Below are positions 35,428-47,627 of a stretch of DNA of 64,000 nucleotides, in pieces. Position 1 is the first letter of the stretch; the number at the start of each line of letters is the position of its first letter. The notes under the pieces were generated by a model that searched no databases, had not been told where the DNA came from, and was given only the letters and a program-made list of their open reading frames with translations. The position numbers and the translations under genes were made by a program. The stretch covers positions 29,945,366 through 30,009,365 of the forward strand of contig OX421507.1 of the NCBI GenBank assembly GCA_949126835.1, written 5' to 3'. The stretch is from Anisus vortex (Eukaryota; Mollusca; Gastropoda; Planorbidae).

Positions 35428-35795
35428 TTTAATAGTTCTTTCTAATATGTTTCAACTGGACTGTGTAGTTCTTTCTAATATGTTTCAACTGGAATGTGTA
35501 GTTCTTTCTAATATGTTTCAACTGGAATGTGTAGTTCTTTCTAATATGTTTCAACTGGAATGTGTAGTTTTTTCTAATATGTTTCAACTGGAATGTGTAG
35601 TTCTTTCTTATATGTTTCAACTGTAATATCTAGTTCTTTCTAATATGTTTCAACTGAAATGTGTAGTTCTTTCTAATATGTTTTAACTGAAATGTGTAGT
35701 TCTTTCTAATATGTTTCAACTGAAATGTGTAGTTCTTTCTAATATGTTTCAACTGGAATGTGTAGTTCTTTCTAATACGTTTCAACTGGAATTCT
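35428..35795. repeat. Minisatellite, 33-bp unit, 11 copies
   Basis: The unit contains TAGTTCTTTCTAATATGTTT and CAACTGGAATGTG. The open frame on the minus strand reflects the 33-bp length. The hAT-type element at 35802 begins at its edge. Confidence 0.95.
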
Positions 35796-36439
35796 TCTAT
35801 CCAGTGGCGTAACCAGGTTTTGACGCTAGGGGGAGCGAAATTTTAGGAAAAAGGCCCCACTTTTTAGCAATTTTTCCAGTTTTATAAGAAAACCCTGTGC
35901 CTCAGGATACACACACTGTATAATTAGTGAAGTTTTTATTTAACCATTCACGATTCATTTTCTAGCAGCTAATAGCGAAGGGAATTTCTGCAAAATTTAT
36001 TGCATCTACTGCTCATTTTCGGGATGAAAATCTAGTATCGAAAAGTATTTATAGAATCAACGCGGATGCTCTATAGCAAGGGTCGGCAACCTAAGACACG
36101 CGTGCCAGAATTGGCACCCAGAACGATTTTCAGTGGCACGCGAAAGACTTCCAAGAATATTGTTTAATGCAAGTGACAACAAGGTATGTCAATTATGTCA
36201 GCATAATTAGTGTGTTCTGCATGGCGAACTACACGGGAATCACACTGGACGTCGACTGTCTTAGTTCAGGAATGTTTGTATACAATGCTCTCATCATTGG
36301 ACTTGCAATCTGTGATTGAATCTATTGTTAAGATAGTCAATTGTATAGTTTCTCAAGTCTCTTCTAGTAGAAAGTGATACGGAGTATAGGTAAAGTCTTG
36401 GAGAGATTCGTTTCTGGTCTGGAAGCAAATAAGGTGTAT

Positions 36440-36780
36440 CTTAATGAAAGAGAAATTCCGTTATTGAATGAGGATAACTGACTGTTGAAGCCAATGTTTC
36501 TGTATGACTTTGTGACACGTTTCATTTAGTTTAACTTGCATTTACAAGACTGGGTCCAAAAGCACTTGAAGTGATGGACAACTAGAATGACTTTGCATTG
36601 CAACTGGCATATCTTTCCATAAAATCAATTTCAAAACATTTAACTCTTTCCCTAACTTTACGGCAAATTAAGAATTTTTAGAAGTACACTAGTTATATTA
36701 AAACTATTAACTCGTTTGGTATCACTAACATCAAATTTTGAGAATTTAATTGAAGGGGGATAATTAACCCGTTTTCTTTA
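36440..36780 (+). pseudogene. hAT transposase relic (broken)
   Basis: Broken frames encode blocks like NLHLQDWVQ and the sequence matches that at 56440-56765, where SFPNLRQIKIDEHFQKYT is readable. These blocks occur in hAT transposases of the group that gave rise to the vertebrate EPM2AIP1/ZBED/SCAND3-like genes. Stops and shifts throughout. Confidence 0.6.
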
Positions 36781-37169
36781 CATTAATATTTCTAAAATGT
36801 TTCCTTTTTAAAAAATTAATGGCTGAAAATATAATTAATAACTCTAATGATCAAATTGCACGAGATAGTTGAAAATTATATAAATGTTGAATGACTCAAG
36901 TATGTATATGTACATTATGCATCATCAAAATAACTACCCAGTCTGTACATATCACTTCAAATTTGCAATTCGTTCAAGATATCTGCTGTACGAGTTAAAT
37001 AAATAATGTTAGCGTTAAATGTATTATTCCAAAAATGGTCAACTTATTTAAAATACCGTAAGTATGAAAGCTATGAATGAATGAATGAAACTGGTATGTA
37101 AAATAAACAAAATGAAAGAAGTGAAAGTTTGGATTATTTAGATAAGCCCTCCATTTTAAACATATTATG

Positions 37170-37275
37170 TCTTCTATTCCCTTAGACTTGTATAAATTGC
37201 TCTTCTATTCCCATAGACTTGTATAAATTGTTCTTCTATTCCCATAGACTTGTATAAATTGCTCTTCTATTCCCT
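37170..37275. repeat. Tandem repeat, 31-bp unit, 3.5 copies
   Basis: The unit contains TCTTCTATTCCCATAGACTT and GTATAAATTGC. Confidence 0.9.
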
Positions 37276-37397
37276 TTCTCTTTATGTGCAATTATATGAA
37301 ATTGTCCTTGTACAAAAACTGAATAAACATTCTTGAAAAAAAAATGTTAGTGTTAAAGTTAAAGACCAAGTGAAGAGCTTTTTATCAAAATTGAGTA

Positions 37398-37876
37398 AAT
37401 ATAACAAGAAAACCATAAAAACGAAGTTTTTATTATACTCCCTTTATTTGCAAACTAAGTTTACCATCATGTAATTAAATAATTGATTGACTACTGCAAA
37501 TGAAACGTACAGAAAAAATATCTGTGTCGCAAATCTCAAAAATATCTCTTTACTCCGTATGAATTGTTCTAAAAATAATCGTAGCGCATAATTTTTTTTT
37601 TCTAGCTTTGCGCCGAAAAAGTATAAAAAGTTTCACAGGCATTTTTAACGCGAAATCAAAATATTTCTTATACTTTCCTTTTAAGAAATGAATATTGTCA
37701 TAAGTGTAGTATTATTAAGTCGTTTTAACTGAAAATTTGATAGGATGTATTGTTAGGCGCCACAAATCTGCTGTCCAAATTTCAGCTCGATCGGACCACG
37801 GGAAGTGGTCGAAAAATCGAAGCCAATTTTTGCACCATTGACGATTGCAGACATTGCAACTTAAAATAAAGGGAGT
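37398..37876. mobile_element. ACTCCCTTTATTT-family element, tandem copy 1
   Basis: Same order as at 16999-17482, from AACAAGAAAACCATAAAAACG to ATAAAGGGAGT. The next copy starts without any spacer. Confidence 0.85.
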
Positions 37877-38357
37877 AACAAGAAAACCGGAAAAACGAAG
37901 TTTTTATTATACTCCCTTTATTTGCAAACTAAGTTTACCATCATGTAATTAAATAATTGATTGACTACTGCAAATGAAACGTACAGAAAAAATATCTGTG
38001 TTGCAAATCTCAAAAATATCTCTTTACTCCGTATGAATTGTTCTAAAAATAACCTTAGCGCATATTTTTTTTTCTATCTTTGCGCCGAAAAAGTATAAAA
38101 AGTTTCACAGGCATTTTTAACGCGTAATCAAAATATTTCTTATACTTTCCTTTTAAGAAATGAATATTGTCATAAGTGTAGTATTATTAAGTCGTTTTAA
38201 CTGAAAATTTGATAGGATGTATTGTTAGGCGCCCCAAATCTGCTGTCCAAATTTCAGCTCGATCGGACCACGGGAAGTGGTCGAAAAATCGAAGCAAAGT
38301 TTTGCACCACGATTGACGGACGATTGCAGACATTGCAACTTAAAATAAAGGGAGTAA
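37877..38357. mobile_element. ACTCCCTTTATTT-family element, tandem copy 2
   Basis: A second head-to-tail copy, closer to copy 1 than to the copy at 16999; both share the insertion of GTACAGAAAA after GCAAATGAAAC. This suggests local tandem duplication, not two insertions. Confidence 0.85.
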
Positions 38358-39324
38358 AAAATTTGATTTCGATAGTAAATAGTGTATTTAGCATCTGAAT
38401 GTTCATAAAAATAATTTTTACCAAATATCAAAGATAAATTTGAAGTAATTAGTTCAATATTTACACTGAAATGTGTGTGTTTCTCGGAGGAAAAGTCCAA
38501 ATCTCGTAGCCATTTGAGATGTTTTTATTTCCGGCAACATATTAAAGTGACGTAAGAGAAAGGATTCCGACTATGAAAAATGAATATTGTCACGTGTTTT
38601 GAATCTATTGCCACATGTTTTGAATCTTTTCCCGGTTCTTACTTTTAACAAAATGGTTAAATATAGATTTATAGCGTCGAGTTTTATTTATATATTTTCT
38701 TTTTCTAACGTCACTGCCGTATGAGGCTATTCCAAATCTCGTTCATTTAAGAAAAACCTCCTCACTTGGTCTTTAATCTCAGTTATTCTGAGATCAAACA
38801 TTAAAGACTTTTTAACTATTACTAGAAAAATTTCTTGACAACTAAATTCAAATGTTGATAACTATTAATGTGTAGGTAGAGAAATAAAATTGTGTATTAG
38901 CTATGAAAGTTTTTTTTTTTTAAAGCTGATAATAACAAACAGGTTAAATTTTTTTTATTAAATATAAAACGATTTAATGATTTTCTCTATTACGCTCATT
39001 TTCTTTTGGTCTTGGTCTACGTCACTAAACAAATTGTCTTAAAACTATAATATAGTTAGTCAGTTTGACTTTCACGCTGTTGGCACGTTGAATGATTCAA
39101 ATTGATTGTAATAAATTAAATTGTTGAAATGCAATTTAAAGAAAAAAATTACAAACAGCATAAATTGTGCTTCGTGGCTTGTTAAAATTATTAAGTAAAT
39201 AACTGTTTTCCCGAAAGGCCCTTTTTTTTCGAAAACGGTCGTAGGGGGAGCAGCCGCTCCCCATGCTCCCTCCCTGGCTACGCTACTGCTTCTATCATCA
39301 GCAGCATGCTTGTTGTATTTGCAA

Positions 39325-39720
39325 ATTCTCTATCTAATCTTATACATTACTGACGCTCCTTCTATAAAGAAGATTATTGCGTCCTACGCACATCCGTGGT
39401 TTGAATCTAGTCATGCATTTCTGTTAAAGTATTAAATGATGTTAAGTTACTGGTTTTCTTGTTGGTTCAAGCAATTCATTCAGCCCGGATTCCACTCGAG
39501 AAGAAATAGTACCGTACTTATTTGTTCTCGCATAAGGGATAGGGAAAGTGTTTTTTGTCCTTTGTTTATGTGAGCATTGTAACATATTGTTATCGTGATG
39601 TATTTCTAAAGAAGAATTTAATGCCTTGTGTATTTTTTTCTATTCTTTACGTTCTATGACAAGCTTTTACAAGAATCGCAACTAGTTTTGTTTTTAAGCC
39701 TGTTGAAAAAATAGTAAATG
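39325..39720 (-). mobile_element. LINE 3'-end fragment, Jockey/CR1-type family
   Basis: TCTTATACATTACTGACGCT and CGCATAAGGGATAGGGAAAG follow the 3' end of the LINE at 60485-62290. Truncated and broken. Confidence 0.8.
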
Positions 39721-40097
39721 AGTCAAATCCTAGTTCTATTGTTAATGTGTTTGAGTAACATTTATAATAATAATAGATCTAATAACAATAATGCTCATAT
39801 ATCGCTAGCCCCCATTGACCATTAAGGGGCGCCATTCTACTAATACAACAAATGACACATCCACAATGTAGGATTGCTGATGGCGTTGTTTTTAAAACAA
39901 AGATCAGTTCGGGTTCAAATATTATTCTTCATAATATACTGAAAGTGGCATCTGGTTTTAACAATTATACAGATTAGATAATTTCGAGTCGAATATACTT
40001 AGCATGAGTACACTCATCTAAACAGGATCCAGTTGTTATCACATCTTTTGGAACAGTTGAAAGTATATATTTGTTTTTCTCTCGTTCAACAACTCGT

Positions 40098-42473
40098 TGG
40101 GGATAATTAAAAAGAGTTGTGCCAATCACAGTGAAGTGGGAGTCTGAAACACGCTGGGGTGCACGATCAGAAGCTGTTAAAGCTATTTATGAAGGACTAG
40201 ATGAACTATTAGGGCTGTTCGAAAAATTATCAGAAGATGCAACTATGACGCCTGACAAAAGAAGTGATGCAGATACTTTGCTGGCAGGTATATTAAACTT
40301 TAACTTCCTAGTTTTGTTACATTTCTGGAACATCATACTTGGGAAAATTGATCGTGCCCAGAAACGGTTGCAGGATCCTACTATGAATTTCAAGGAAGCA
40401 GCAAGCATCTGATCTTGAATCGCTGGAGCAAGAACTTGTCAACATTCGTGATAATTTGATCCAGGTTGCGGTAGACACAGGAAAAACATGATGCACAACT
40501 TGGGGAATCGAGGTTGACAGAAGGATTAGACGACAAAGAAAAATGCCTGGAGAATTAGCAAGAGATGCCGACTTTCTGCAGAAGAAGAAATTGCACGTGA
40601 TATGAACAGCGTAATTGATAGACTCAGGAGATATCAATACGAATTTTACGTCTAAAAAAGCTAAACACCAAATTAGGATTTTTACTAGACGTCAAAACTC
40701 TTCTCGCTGAGACAAATGTCGATACACTTCTTCAAAATTGCAAAATTTCTACGACACTGTCGTCAATGGTCACGAATTGTGCACAGCAATCGGAGACTGC
40801 AAAATGCTGCTCAGTGCCCAGACTGAGGTTCTTTGGATCTTCTTGGTTTTGTTGTTTCATATGGAGATGACGTATTTCCGAATCTGCGCATTTCACTGCA
40901 AATACTTCTAACCATTGCTGTTTCAATTGCAAGCTGTGAGCGGTCCTTCAGCAAACTGAAGCTTTTTTTGTCTTATTTAATTCATCGTCTGAGTCAGGGG
41001 TCGGCTACTTAGGGCACAGAGAGCGATTTTCAATGGCACTGGAGAGACTTCCAAGAGGTGTTTTTTTTTATTGAAGAAAAAAGATGTTTTTTATTGATGA
41101 AAAAAACCTTTTCCAGTTCTTAATGAGGAAAACTGACTGTTGAAGACGATTTTTCTTAATGACAGAGCGGCACATTTTAGTTGGTTGAACGCATTAACAA
41201 GGACGGGTTAAATCAAGTGGGTTAAATGGACAAACAATTAATGCAGGAAATGTTTATTTACAACTGTTTAACGTAAATCAATTGTATACATCTGATAATA
41301 AAATATTGTAATAAATACCATAATGCTGGATTTATAAAAATAAAGAATAATTAGTCAGTAATATTTGTTATATTACAAAACATAACTTGTTTGGCATCAA
41401 TATTGAATCAAAATTAGAAACTTTATTTGACTTAAAGGGAGATAATTAGCCCGTTTTAATTATGCTATCATTTCTAATATTGTGTTTCTTATTCTTTTTT
41501 TTTTATAATAGACTAAATTGACTAAATGGTCTACAACTTATAACGTTATAATGACCAAACTGTAAAATGTAGTTGAAAATTATATAAATATTAGATCTAT
41601 ATGACTAAAACATTTTATGCACATTTTTTAAACATTACATTAACGTTTGTATGATTACTACATATGAATTACGCTCTACTATGGGGTAATCTGCATCACA
41701 TAGAAGCATCGAGCAAGTTAAACTGAGAATAAACTATCATTAATAGGCATATTATCAGTTGCTAGATCCTTATCTGGACAACCAAATGATAATGTTTACA
41801 AAATCATTACCAAAAATATGAAAGTTTGGTCATATTATTTTTTGGGTTTAAATGCAAATAAAAAGGTTGATAATCACAAACGAGTTAATTATTGTTATTA
41901 AATATAAAACGCTTTACCGTTTTTTTTTTCATAAATTTCATTTGCTTTTGGCCTTGGTCTTGCTACGGAGTTAAATTGTCTTATAAAAAAATAAATAATA
42001 AAACAAGTATAATAAAGCAAGTTGACTTTTAGGCTGTGGCACGCTGAACGGCTTAGAAATCCTACTTTGGCATGCATTAGCAAAAGGTTACCGACCCCTG
42101 GTCTGTGTGATCTTGCACTCCTTAGCATCGAAAGAGAAACACTTGAGAAAATTAATTGTGACGACGTGATTGACGAGTTTACGACAGTCAAATCAAGGCG
42201 GATCAATTTGTTGTAGACTATGTCTATTCCAGTCATGTATAATTAGTAGAATATATATTATTTTCAAATAAATTGTTTACAATCGTATAGAGACTTATTA
42301 GTCTGTATTATATTTCATTAAAATACCAGATGCTTCGAAAATGAACCATATAAACCGTACAATTTCAAAATTTTCTTGGGTGCTCAGTGAGCCTCCAGAC
42401 TCTGTCGGTACGAGAAGGGGCGCCGACTTTGTGTCATGTCCCCGGGCGCAGATGACCCTAACTACGCCACTGT
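40098..42473 (+). pseudogene. hAT transposase relic of the ZMYM1-like type, split by a MITE
   Basis: Frames encode SETRWGARSEAVKA, then FWNIILGKIDRAQKRL, and later the C-terminal dimerisation block LCDLALLSIERETLEKI (42106-42160), the pattern of hAT transposases with DUF4371/dimerisation domains related to vertebrate ZMYM1. There are several stops and shifts between 40412 and 40980. A MITE (40995-42100) separates the last block. The right terminus GACCCTAACTACGCCACTG ends at 42473; a matching left end was not found. Confidence 0.75.
40995..42100. mobile_element. CAGGGGTCGGC-family hAT element nested in a hAT transposase
   Basis: Ends CAGGGGTCGGCTACTTAGG and GCAAAAGGTTACCGACCCCTG are inverted. 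The flanks GTCTGAGT (40987-40994) and GTCTGTGT (42101-42108) form an 8-bp duplication with one difference. It has no intact gene. Confidence 0.88.
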
Positions 42474-42489
42474 GTGAAACAGTACTTAC

Positions 42490-42619
42490 CAGGATGTATA
42501 ACTTTGAGTGATCCAGTAAATTCTTTTCGTATTCTAGAATTTGTTATATGACATACGTAAATGCCTTGATCATCTTTTGTGACGTTGGGAATAATGAGTG
42601 CATTCTCTTTGTCTGAATT
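42490..42619 (-). CDS. Ig-CTCK protein, exon 4: second half of Ig domain 2
   Basis: It encodes NSDKENALIIPNVTKDD, then GIYVCHITNSRIRK and GSLKVIHP. 'DDQGIYVC' is the F-strand motif (D.G.Y.C) of an I-set Ig domain; the Cys would pair with FQC in exon 43618-43781. The acceptor is ATGCTGCAG (AG at 42621-42620), the donor GTAAGT from 42489. It starts in phase 0 and leaves one base, in phase with CTCK exon 31713-31826. Confidence 0.92.
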
Positions 42620-42699
42620 CTGCAGCATTTGGAAAAAAAAGTTTATTTATATCCATTATAATGTCTGCTTTGTTATGTTGAATGTATAATCTCTTACAA

Positions 42700-43430
42700 A
42701 TTGGTATAAAGGGAAATAACTGTTGGGCTATTGTAATGCTGCCCGCACTCCCTTGCCCCCCCTCCCCCCTCACTTAACCGGGCTATAGTTTGCAAACAAA
42801 TGTGAAGTAAAAAATAGACGTAATGATGGCATTTATTGAAATGGAAAAAACTTCTACTTATTCGTGTTTAAATTCAACGTTTGAGCCATTCTCTGCAGCA
42901 CTGAACTGGTGACAATAGAAATGTTTAGTTTATAATACTGACCGATATCTTGCCAGATTATTTCACGGTTTCATTTCACTGTTTTATTTTCAATCAATTT
43001 TTTAAAAGTATTACAAACTGAGTCATGGTTTATTTTTAGCTCAATAATAATCAATTAAGTTAAAAACATATTATTGAAGACAATGTAGAAAATAGTTTTA
43101 TTTCCACCTTTTGTAAGTGGACTACTAAAAAAGGTTATATTAGTAATTTACACAAATACATTATACTCATACTAACATGGACAAGTCTTAAAAAGGCCTG
43201 AACTTTTAAAAAAAGGTCATGGTTGAACGTGTATATGAACTTCTGGTGTATTCCGTAAAAAAACAACAACCTGCTTTTGCTGGTGTTTGACAACTAATTT
43301 TAACCTCGACGTCCAGTTGTGGTCTTTTAGAAATATACAAAGGTTACAAGATTAATTATGAGGAATCCGTCTTAACATTAAAAGTGAGTATGCGATAATT
43401 AATACTCAAAGTCAGTGGCGTATTTAGGCA
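42700..43430. other. Intron sequence, nothing recognised
   Basis: AT-rich intron between Ig exons. A short hAT-like terminus (CAGTGGCGTATTTAGG) at 43414 has no partner nearby. Confidence 0.5.
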
Positions 43431-43617
43431 TGTTCCATATTGGAATGAAATAATTGAAATTTCTAAATGTATTGTCAGAGGGGATTAGCCTCCCGCCCCA
43501 CAGCCCTTTAGGTGGCGATTTGCCCCGTTTCAAAATTTTCACCTATACGTTTATTTATTTTATACGTATTCACATTAGCTTAAACCTGTTTACTTATATA
43601 TAGAGTAAAATACTTAC

Positions 43618-43781
43618 TTCCATAACTTCATACAAAGGTTGGCTGTCTCGGCGACGTGTCCAGGAAATGGTCGGTTTGGGCCAGTCGTCGGAGCTGCACT
43701 GGAAGACCACAGTGTCCCCAACCTGAGCAGTTTGATTGGCTGGTTGATCCACGACATCAATGTCATTTAATGGCATATTCT
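43618..43781 (-). CDS. Ig-CTCK protein, exon 3: first half of Ig domain 2
   Basis: It encodes NMPLNDIDVVDQPANQ, then VGDTVVFQCSSDDWPK and PTISWTRRRD. The B-strand Cys (FQC) and the C-strand Trp (SW) of an I-set Ig domain are present. The acceptor is GTCCTTAG (AG at 43783-43782), the donor GTAAGT from 43617. It starts with two bases, completing a Glu codon with exon 43898-44021, and ends in phase 0. Confidence 0.93.
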
Positions 43782-43897
43782 CTAAGGACGGTCAATGAAC
43801 CTTATAATATTACAAGTTCACTCAGTTATACTAACGACACACAGTTATACTAACGATAACCTTATAATATAAAAACTTCACTCAGTTTCCTACCTAC

Positions 43898-44021
43898 CCA
43901 AAACTCGAATATCAAATGTAAAGTTGATCTGACCCAATAGATTCTCTGCTACACAGGTATATGGACCAGAGTCTATTATTTTAATGTTGTATATGCGCAG
44001 CTTCCCTCTGTTGACGTCATA
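43898..44021 (-). CDS. Ig-CTCK protein, exon 2: second half of Ig domain 1
   Basis: It encodes YDVNRGKLRIYNIK, then DSGPYTCVAENLLGQ and FTFDIRVL. 'DSGPYTCVAEN' is the canonical F-strand of an I-set domain. The acceptor is CTTTGTTCACAG (AG at 44023-44022), directly downstream of a long minisatellite; the donor is GTAGGT from 43897. It starts in phase 0, joining ANNTEK of exon 59612-59769, and leaves one base. Confidence 0.93.
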
Positions 44022-44094
44022 CTGTGAACAAAGAAAGTTTCACATAAATGTAGGCTATTGTTTTAAAAAATGACTTGAGTTTTAAATATTAACT

Positions 44095-45810
44095 CTTGCT
44101 GTTTTTTGTCCAATATATTTAGTTTGTAAATGTCCAATATATTATATTCAGTTTGTAAATGTCCAATATATATTCAGTTTTTAAATGTCCAATATATAAT
44201 ATTCAGTTTGTAAATGTTCAATATATATTCAGTTTGTAAATGTCCAATATATATTCAGTTTTTAAATGTCCAATATATAATATTCAGTTTGTAAATGTTC
44301 AATATATATTTAGTTTGTAAATGTCCAATACATTTTCAGTTTTTAAATGTCCAATATATAATATTCAGTTTGTAAATGCCCAATATATATTTAGTTTGTA
44401 AATGTCCAATATATATTCAGTTTTTAAATGTCCAATATATAATATTCAGTTTGTAAATGCCCAATATATATTTAGTTTGTAAATGTCCAATATATATTCA
44501 GTTTTTAAATGTCCAATATATAATATTCAGTTTGTAAATGTTCAATATATATTTAGTTTGTAAATGTCCAATACATTTTCAGTTTTTAAATGTCCAATAT
44601 ATAATATTCAGTTTGTAAATGCCCAATATATATTTAGTTTGTAAATGTCCAATATATATATTCAGTTTTTAAATGTCCAATATATAATATTCAGTTTGTA
44701 AATGCCCAATATATATTTAGTTTGTAAATGTCCAATACATTTTCAGTTTTTAAATGTCCAATATATAATATTCAGTTTGTAAATGTCCAATATATATTCA
44801 GTTTGTAAATGTCCAATATTTATCCAGTTTGTAAATGTCCAATACATTTTCAGTTTTTAAATGTGCAATATATAATATTCAGTTTGTAAATGTCCAATAT
44901 ATATTCAGTTTGTAAATGTCCAATATTTATCCAGTTTGTAAATGTCCAATATTTATCCAGTTTGTAAATGTCCAATATTTATCCAGTTTGTAAATGTCCC
45001 ATATATATTTAGTTTGTAAATGTCCAATATATATTCAGTTTGTTAATGTCCTATATATATTCAGTTTGTAAATGGCCTATATATATTCAGTTTGTAAATG
45101 TCCAATATATTTAGTTTGTAAATGTCCAATATATTCAGTTTGTAAATGTCCTATATATATTAAGTTTGTAAATGTCCAACATATTAAGTTTTTAAATTTC
45201 CAATTTATTCCGTTTGTAGATGTCTAATATATTTAGTTTGTAAATGACCAATATATTTATTTTGTAAATGTCCTATTTATATTCAGTTTGTTAATGTCCT
45301 ATATATATTCAGTTTGAAAATGTCCAATATATTTATTTGGTAAATGTCCAATATATTTAGTTTATAAATGTCCTATATATATTAAGTTTGTAAGTGTCCA
45401 ATTTATTCCGTTTGTATAATATGCCCAATTTATTCCATTTGTAAATGTCCAATATATTTAGTTTGTAAATTCCCAATTTTTTCCTTTTTGTAAATGTCTA
45501 ATATATTTAGTTTGTAAATGACCAATATATTCAGTTTGTAAATGTTCAATATATTCATTTTGAAAATGTCCAATATAAACCTTTTGTAAATGTCCAATAT
45601 ATATTCAGTTTGTAAATGTCCTAAATATATTCAGTTTGTAAATGTCCTAAATATATTCAGTTTGTAAATGTCCTATTTATATTCAGTTTGTAAATGTCCT
45701 GTATATATTCAGTTTGTAAATGTCCTATATATATTCAGTTTGTAAATGTCGTATATATATTCAGTTTGTAAATGCCCAATAAAGATTCCGTTTGTAAATA
45801 TCTAATTGCT
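44095..45810. repeat. Minisatellite of about 24-28-bp units, about 65-70 copies
   Basis: The basic unit is AGTTTGTAAATGTCCAATAT plus a variable ATATTC. In the left two thirds, alternating variants (TTTTTAAATG, TAATATTC, GCCCAATATATATTT) form higher-order blocks; the right third is more diverged. The array begins about 70 bp upstream of the acceptor of exon 43898-44021. Confidence 0.94.
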
Positions 45811-46219
45811 TTTTTTTTGTTTATCAAGTGTCTAAGTAAGAGTACAATACTTTAGAAAGAGATGGATTACAACAATATGCGCTAAAGTCACTGTTGAGTC
45901 TGCTGAAAATTCTTAGGCCTTAGCTCACTTTGTTTGTATTACTTAAATAACATAATAGATCTTGCGCATTTTATTTATTTTTTTCCGAATCGAGCAGTCA
46001 TACATTATAAAGCTGTATTTGTATAGGCCTACATTTAAAATGTTACAATGTGTACTTCACAGAAAATGTATAGAACAGAATGCGCAATCCCTATATGCAC
46101 AGTCACTAAAAGTGAAGCTCGGCTTCCGCCATTTTCTTTTGATTCAAGGCAGCGGTCACTAGAAACGCTATTATAGTAAAACGAGAAAGGCTTTATTTAT
46201 TACTGATATCTACTCTTAA

Positions 46220-47572
46220 GGCCTTTCTTAACCTGGTCGAACCTGCGATCGGCGATCTAGTTTGCAAACCATAGTCACGTGTACGAATACAAACCCCTAA
46301 CCTTTTTGCGAGATCGCAGATCGGGGTTTGCTGTCTTAACAAGGTCGATCCTACTTTTTACCTACTTCTCTGGAAACGTAAACGAATATGGCGGTGTCTT
46401 CCACGAAGCGACAGAACATGAAAAGAACTAACCCATAAAAACACAGTTTTTATTATACTCCCTTTCTTTGTAAACTATGTTTATATTTAATTTATATTTT
46501 CATAGATTAAAATAAATATAAGTGATATCATACCTTATGAATTTCCACACTAAAATTTTGCGCATCCTTTTTTTTTCTAGCGTTGTGTCGTTTTCATTCT
46601 ATAGGGCGTTTGCAATCCCGTGACAAAAAGCACGTGATTTGTGTTTACTTTGAGTAATGGTGTACAATTAAATATGGCCGCTGTATTAATAAAGTTTCAT
46701 ATAGGCTCGAGCTTTTTTAAATGATGTGTTGTGTTTTAAGTCTTATTAAGATTTAAGCTGTATTATGTATGTTAAATAAAATAGGCTATTTTATTATTAT
46801 CATAGACATAGATCATAGACGATGTGAGCCTAATAGTTATTTGACTAGATAGCCTATTCACCAACAATATCGCTTGACATCGTAGCCTAGCCTACGAAAC
46901 ATTAAAAGTGTAGGCCTATAAAGTGAAATTGAAAGTGTAAATAGGTCTAGCCGGCCCTAGCCTAATCACATTAATCAATTAATCTACAGTACTACTATTT
47001 ACCTCCTTATTTTTGAGTAGGATAGCCAATATTCAGATGTGAATTTTGCATGATAAAGAAGTACTTCACTTTCACCACGTTACGTTTGTACCTCAAGTGG
47101 GTTCTATATTTACACAAATACGTCACTAAATTTACACAAAAAAACTTAAGCTCCGCCTACTGAGGACGCTCTATTTATTTCGTAAAAACGAACATATCCG
47201 AAAAGTTTATTTACTTCTGTCTCTTCCGGTAGAGGTAGCCATGTTTTACGTGAAATATATTCTTCGATTCGCAAATTAGTCGAAGGACTATTCCAAAGGC
47301 TATGATGCTGAAAATTTGATAGAATGTATTGTTAGTCTGGACAAGTCTGCTGCCCAAGTTTCAGCTCGATTGGACGACGGGAAGTGGTCGAAAAGAGTGC
47401 CAGGTTCGGCCTTGGTTTGCTCAACACGACGTGCAAACCTCCAACCATGGTTCGCGATCCATTCCAACCCGAGATCGCCAACCCTAGATCGGCAGGTCAA
47501 TACGGAGAACGGTTCGGATAGGATCGACGATCTGGTTTGCGAACCTAGGGTTCGGCCCGGTTAAGAAAGGCC
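46220..47572. mobile_element. TTAA-flanked element A
   Basis: Ends GGCCTTTCTTAACCTGGTC and GGCCCGGTTAAGAAAGGCC are inverted, flanked by TTAA (46216-46219) and TTTA (47573-47576). Subterminal parts are related to elements B (48263) and C (57723). The TTAA target suggests piggyBac- or Kolobok-type transposition. It contains a diverged ACTCCCTTTATTT-family element. Confidence 0.85.
46431..47395. mobile_element. Diverged, longer ACTCCCTTTATTT-family element in TTAA element A
   Basis: The left part (GTTTTTATTATACTCCCTTT) and right part (TTTCAGCTCGATTGGACGAC, GGGAAGTGGTCGAAAA) match the family at 16999-17482; the middle is unlike it. Confidence 0.65.
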
Positions 47573-47627
47573 TTTAGCAAACTTAGGACTAAAACAAGGC
47601 TACTAATATTAAGAAATATGAGGTTAC

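Larger units (their letters stand above)
36079..39100 (+). mobile_element. Nested CAGGGGTCGGC-family hAT element, right end decayed
   Basis: CAAGGGTCGGCAACCTAAG starts it, and near 39080 the internal right-end motif CTGTTGGCACGTTGAATG is seen, but the terminal GTTGCCGACCCCTG is missing. Between lie a transposase relic and two tandem ACTCCCTTTATTT elements. Confidence 0.7.
35802..39288 (+). mobile_element. hAT-type element, perfect 8-bp target duplication CTTCTATC
   Basis: Ends CAGTGGCGTAACCAGG and CCTGGCTACGCTACTG are inverted. The 8-mer CTTCTATC flanks both sides without a mismatch (35794-35801, 39289-39296). The subterminal sequences match those of 7671-9630 in opposite orientation. A second hAT-type element is nested inside. 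Confidence 0.9.

Noticed and set aside
43414..43450. hAT-like terminus CAGTGGCGTATTTAGG
   Set aside because: No inverted partner or target duplication nearby; too short to call an element.
43656..43853. Plus-strand open frame of 65 codons
   Set aside because: Antisense shadow of the Ig exon 43618-43781.
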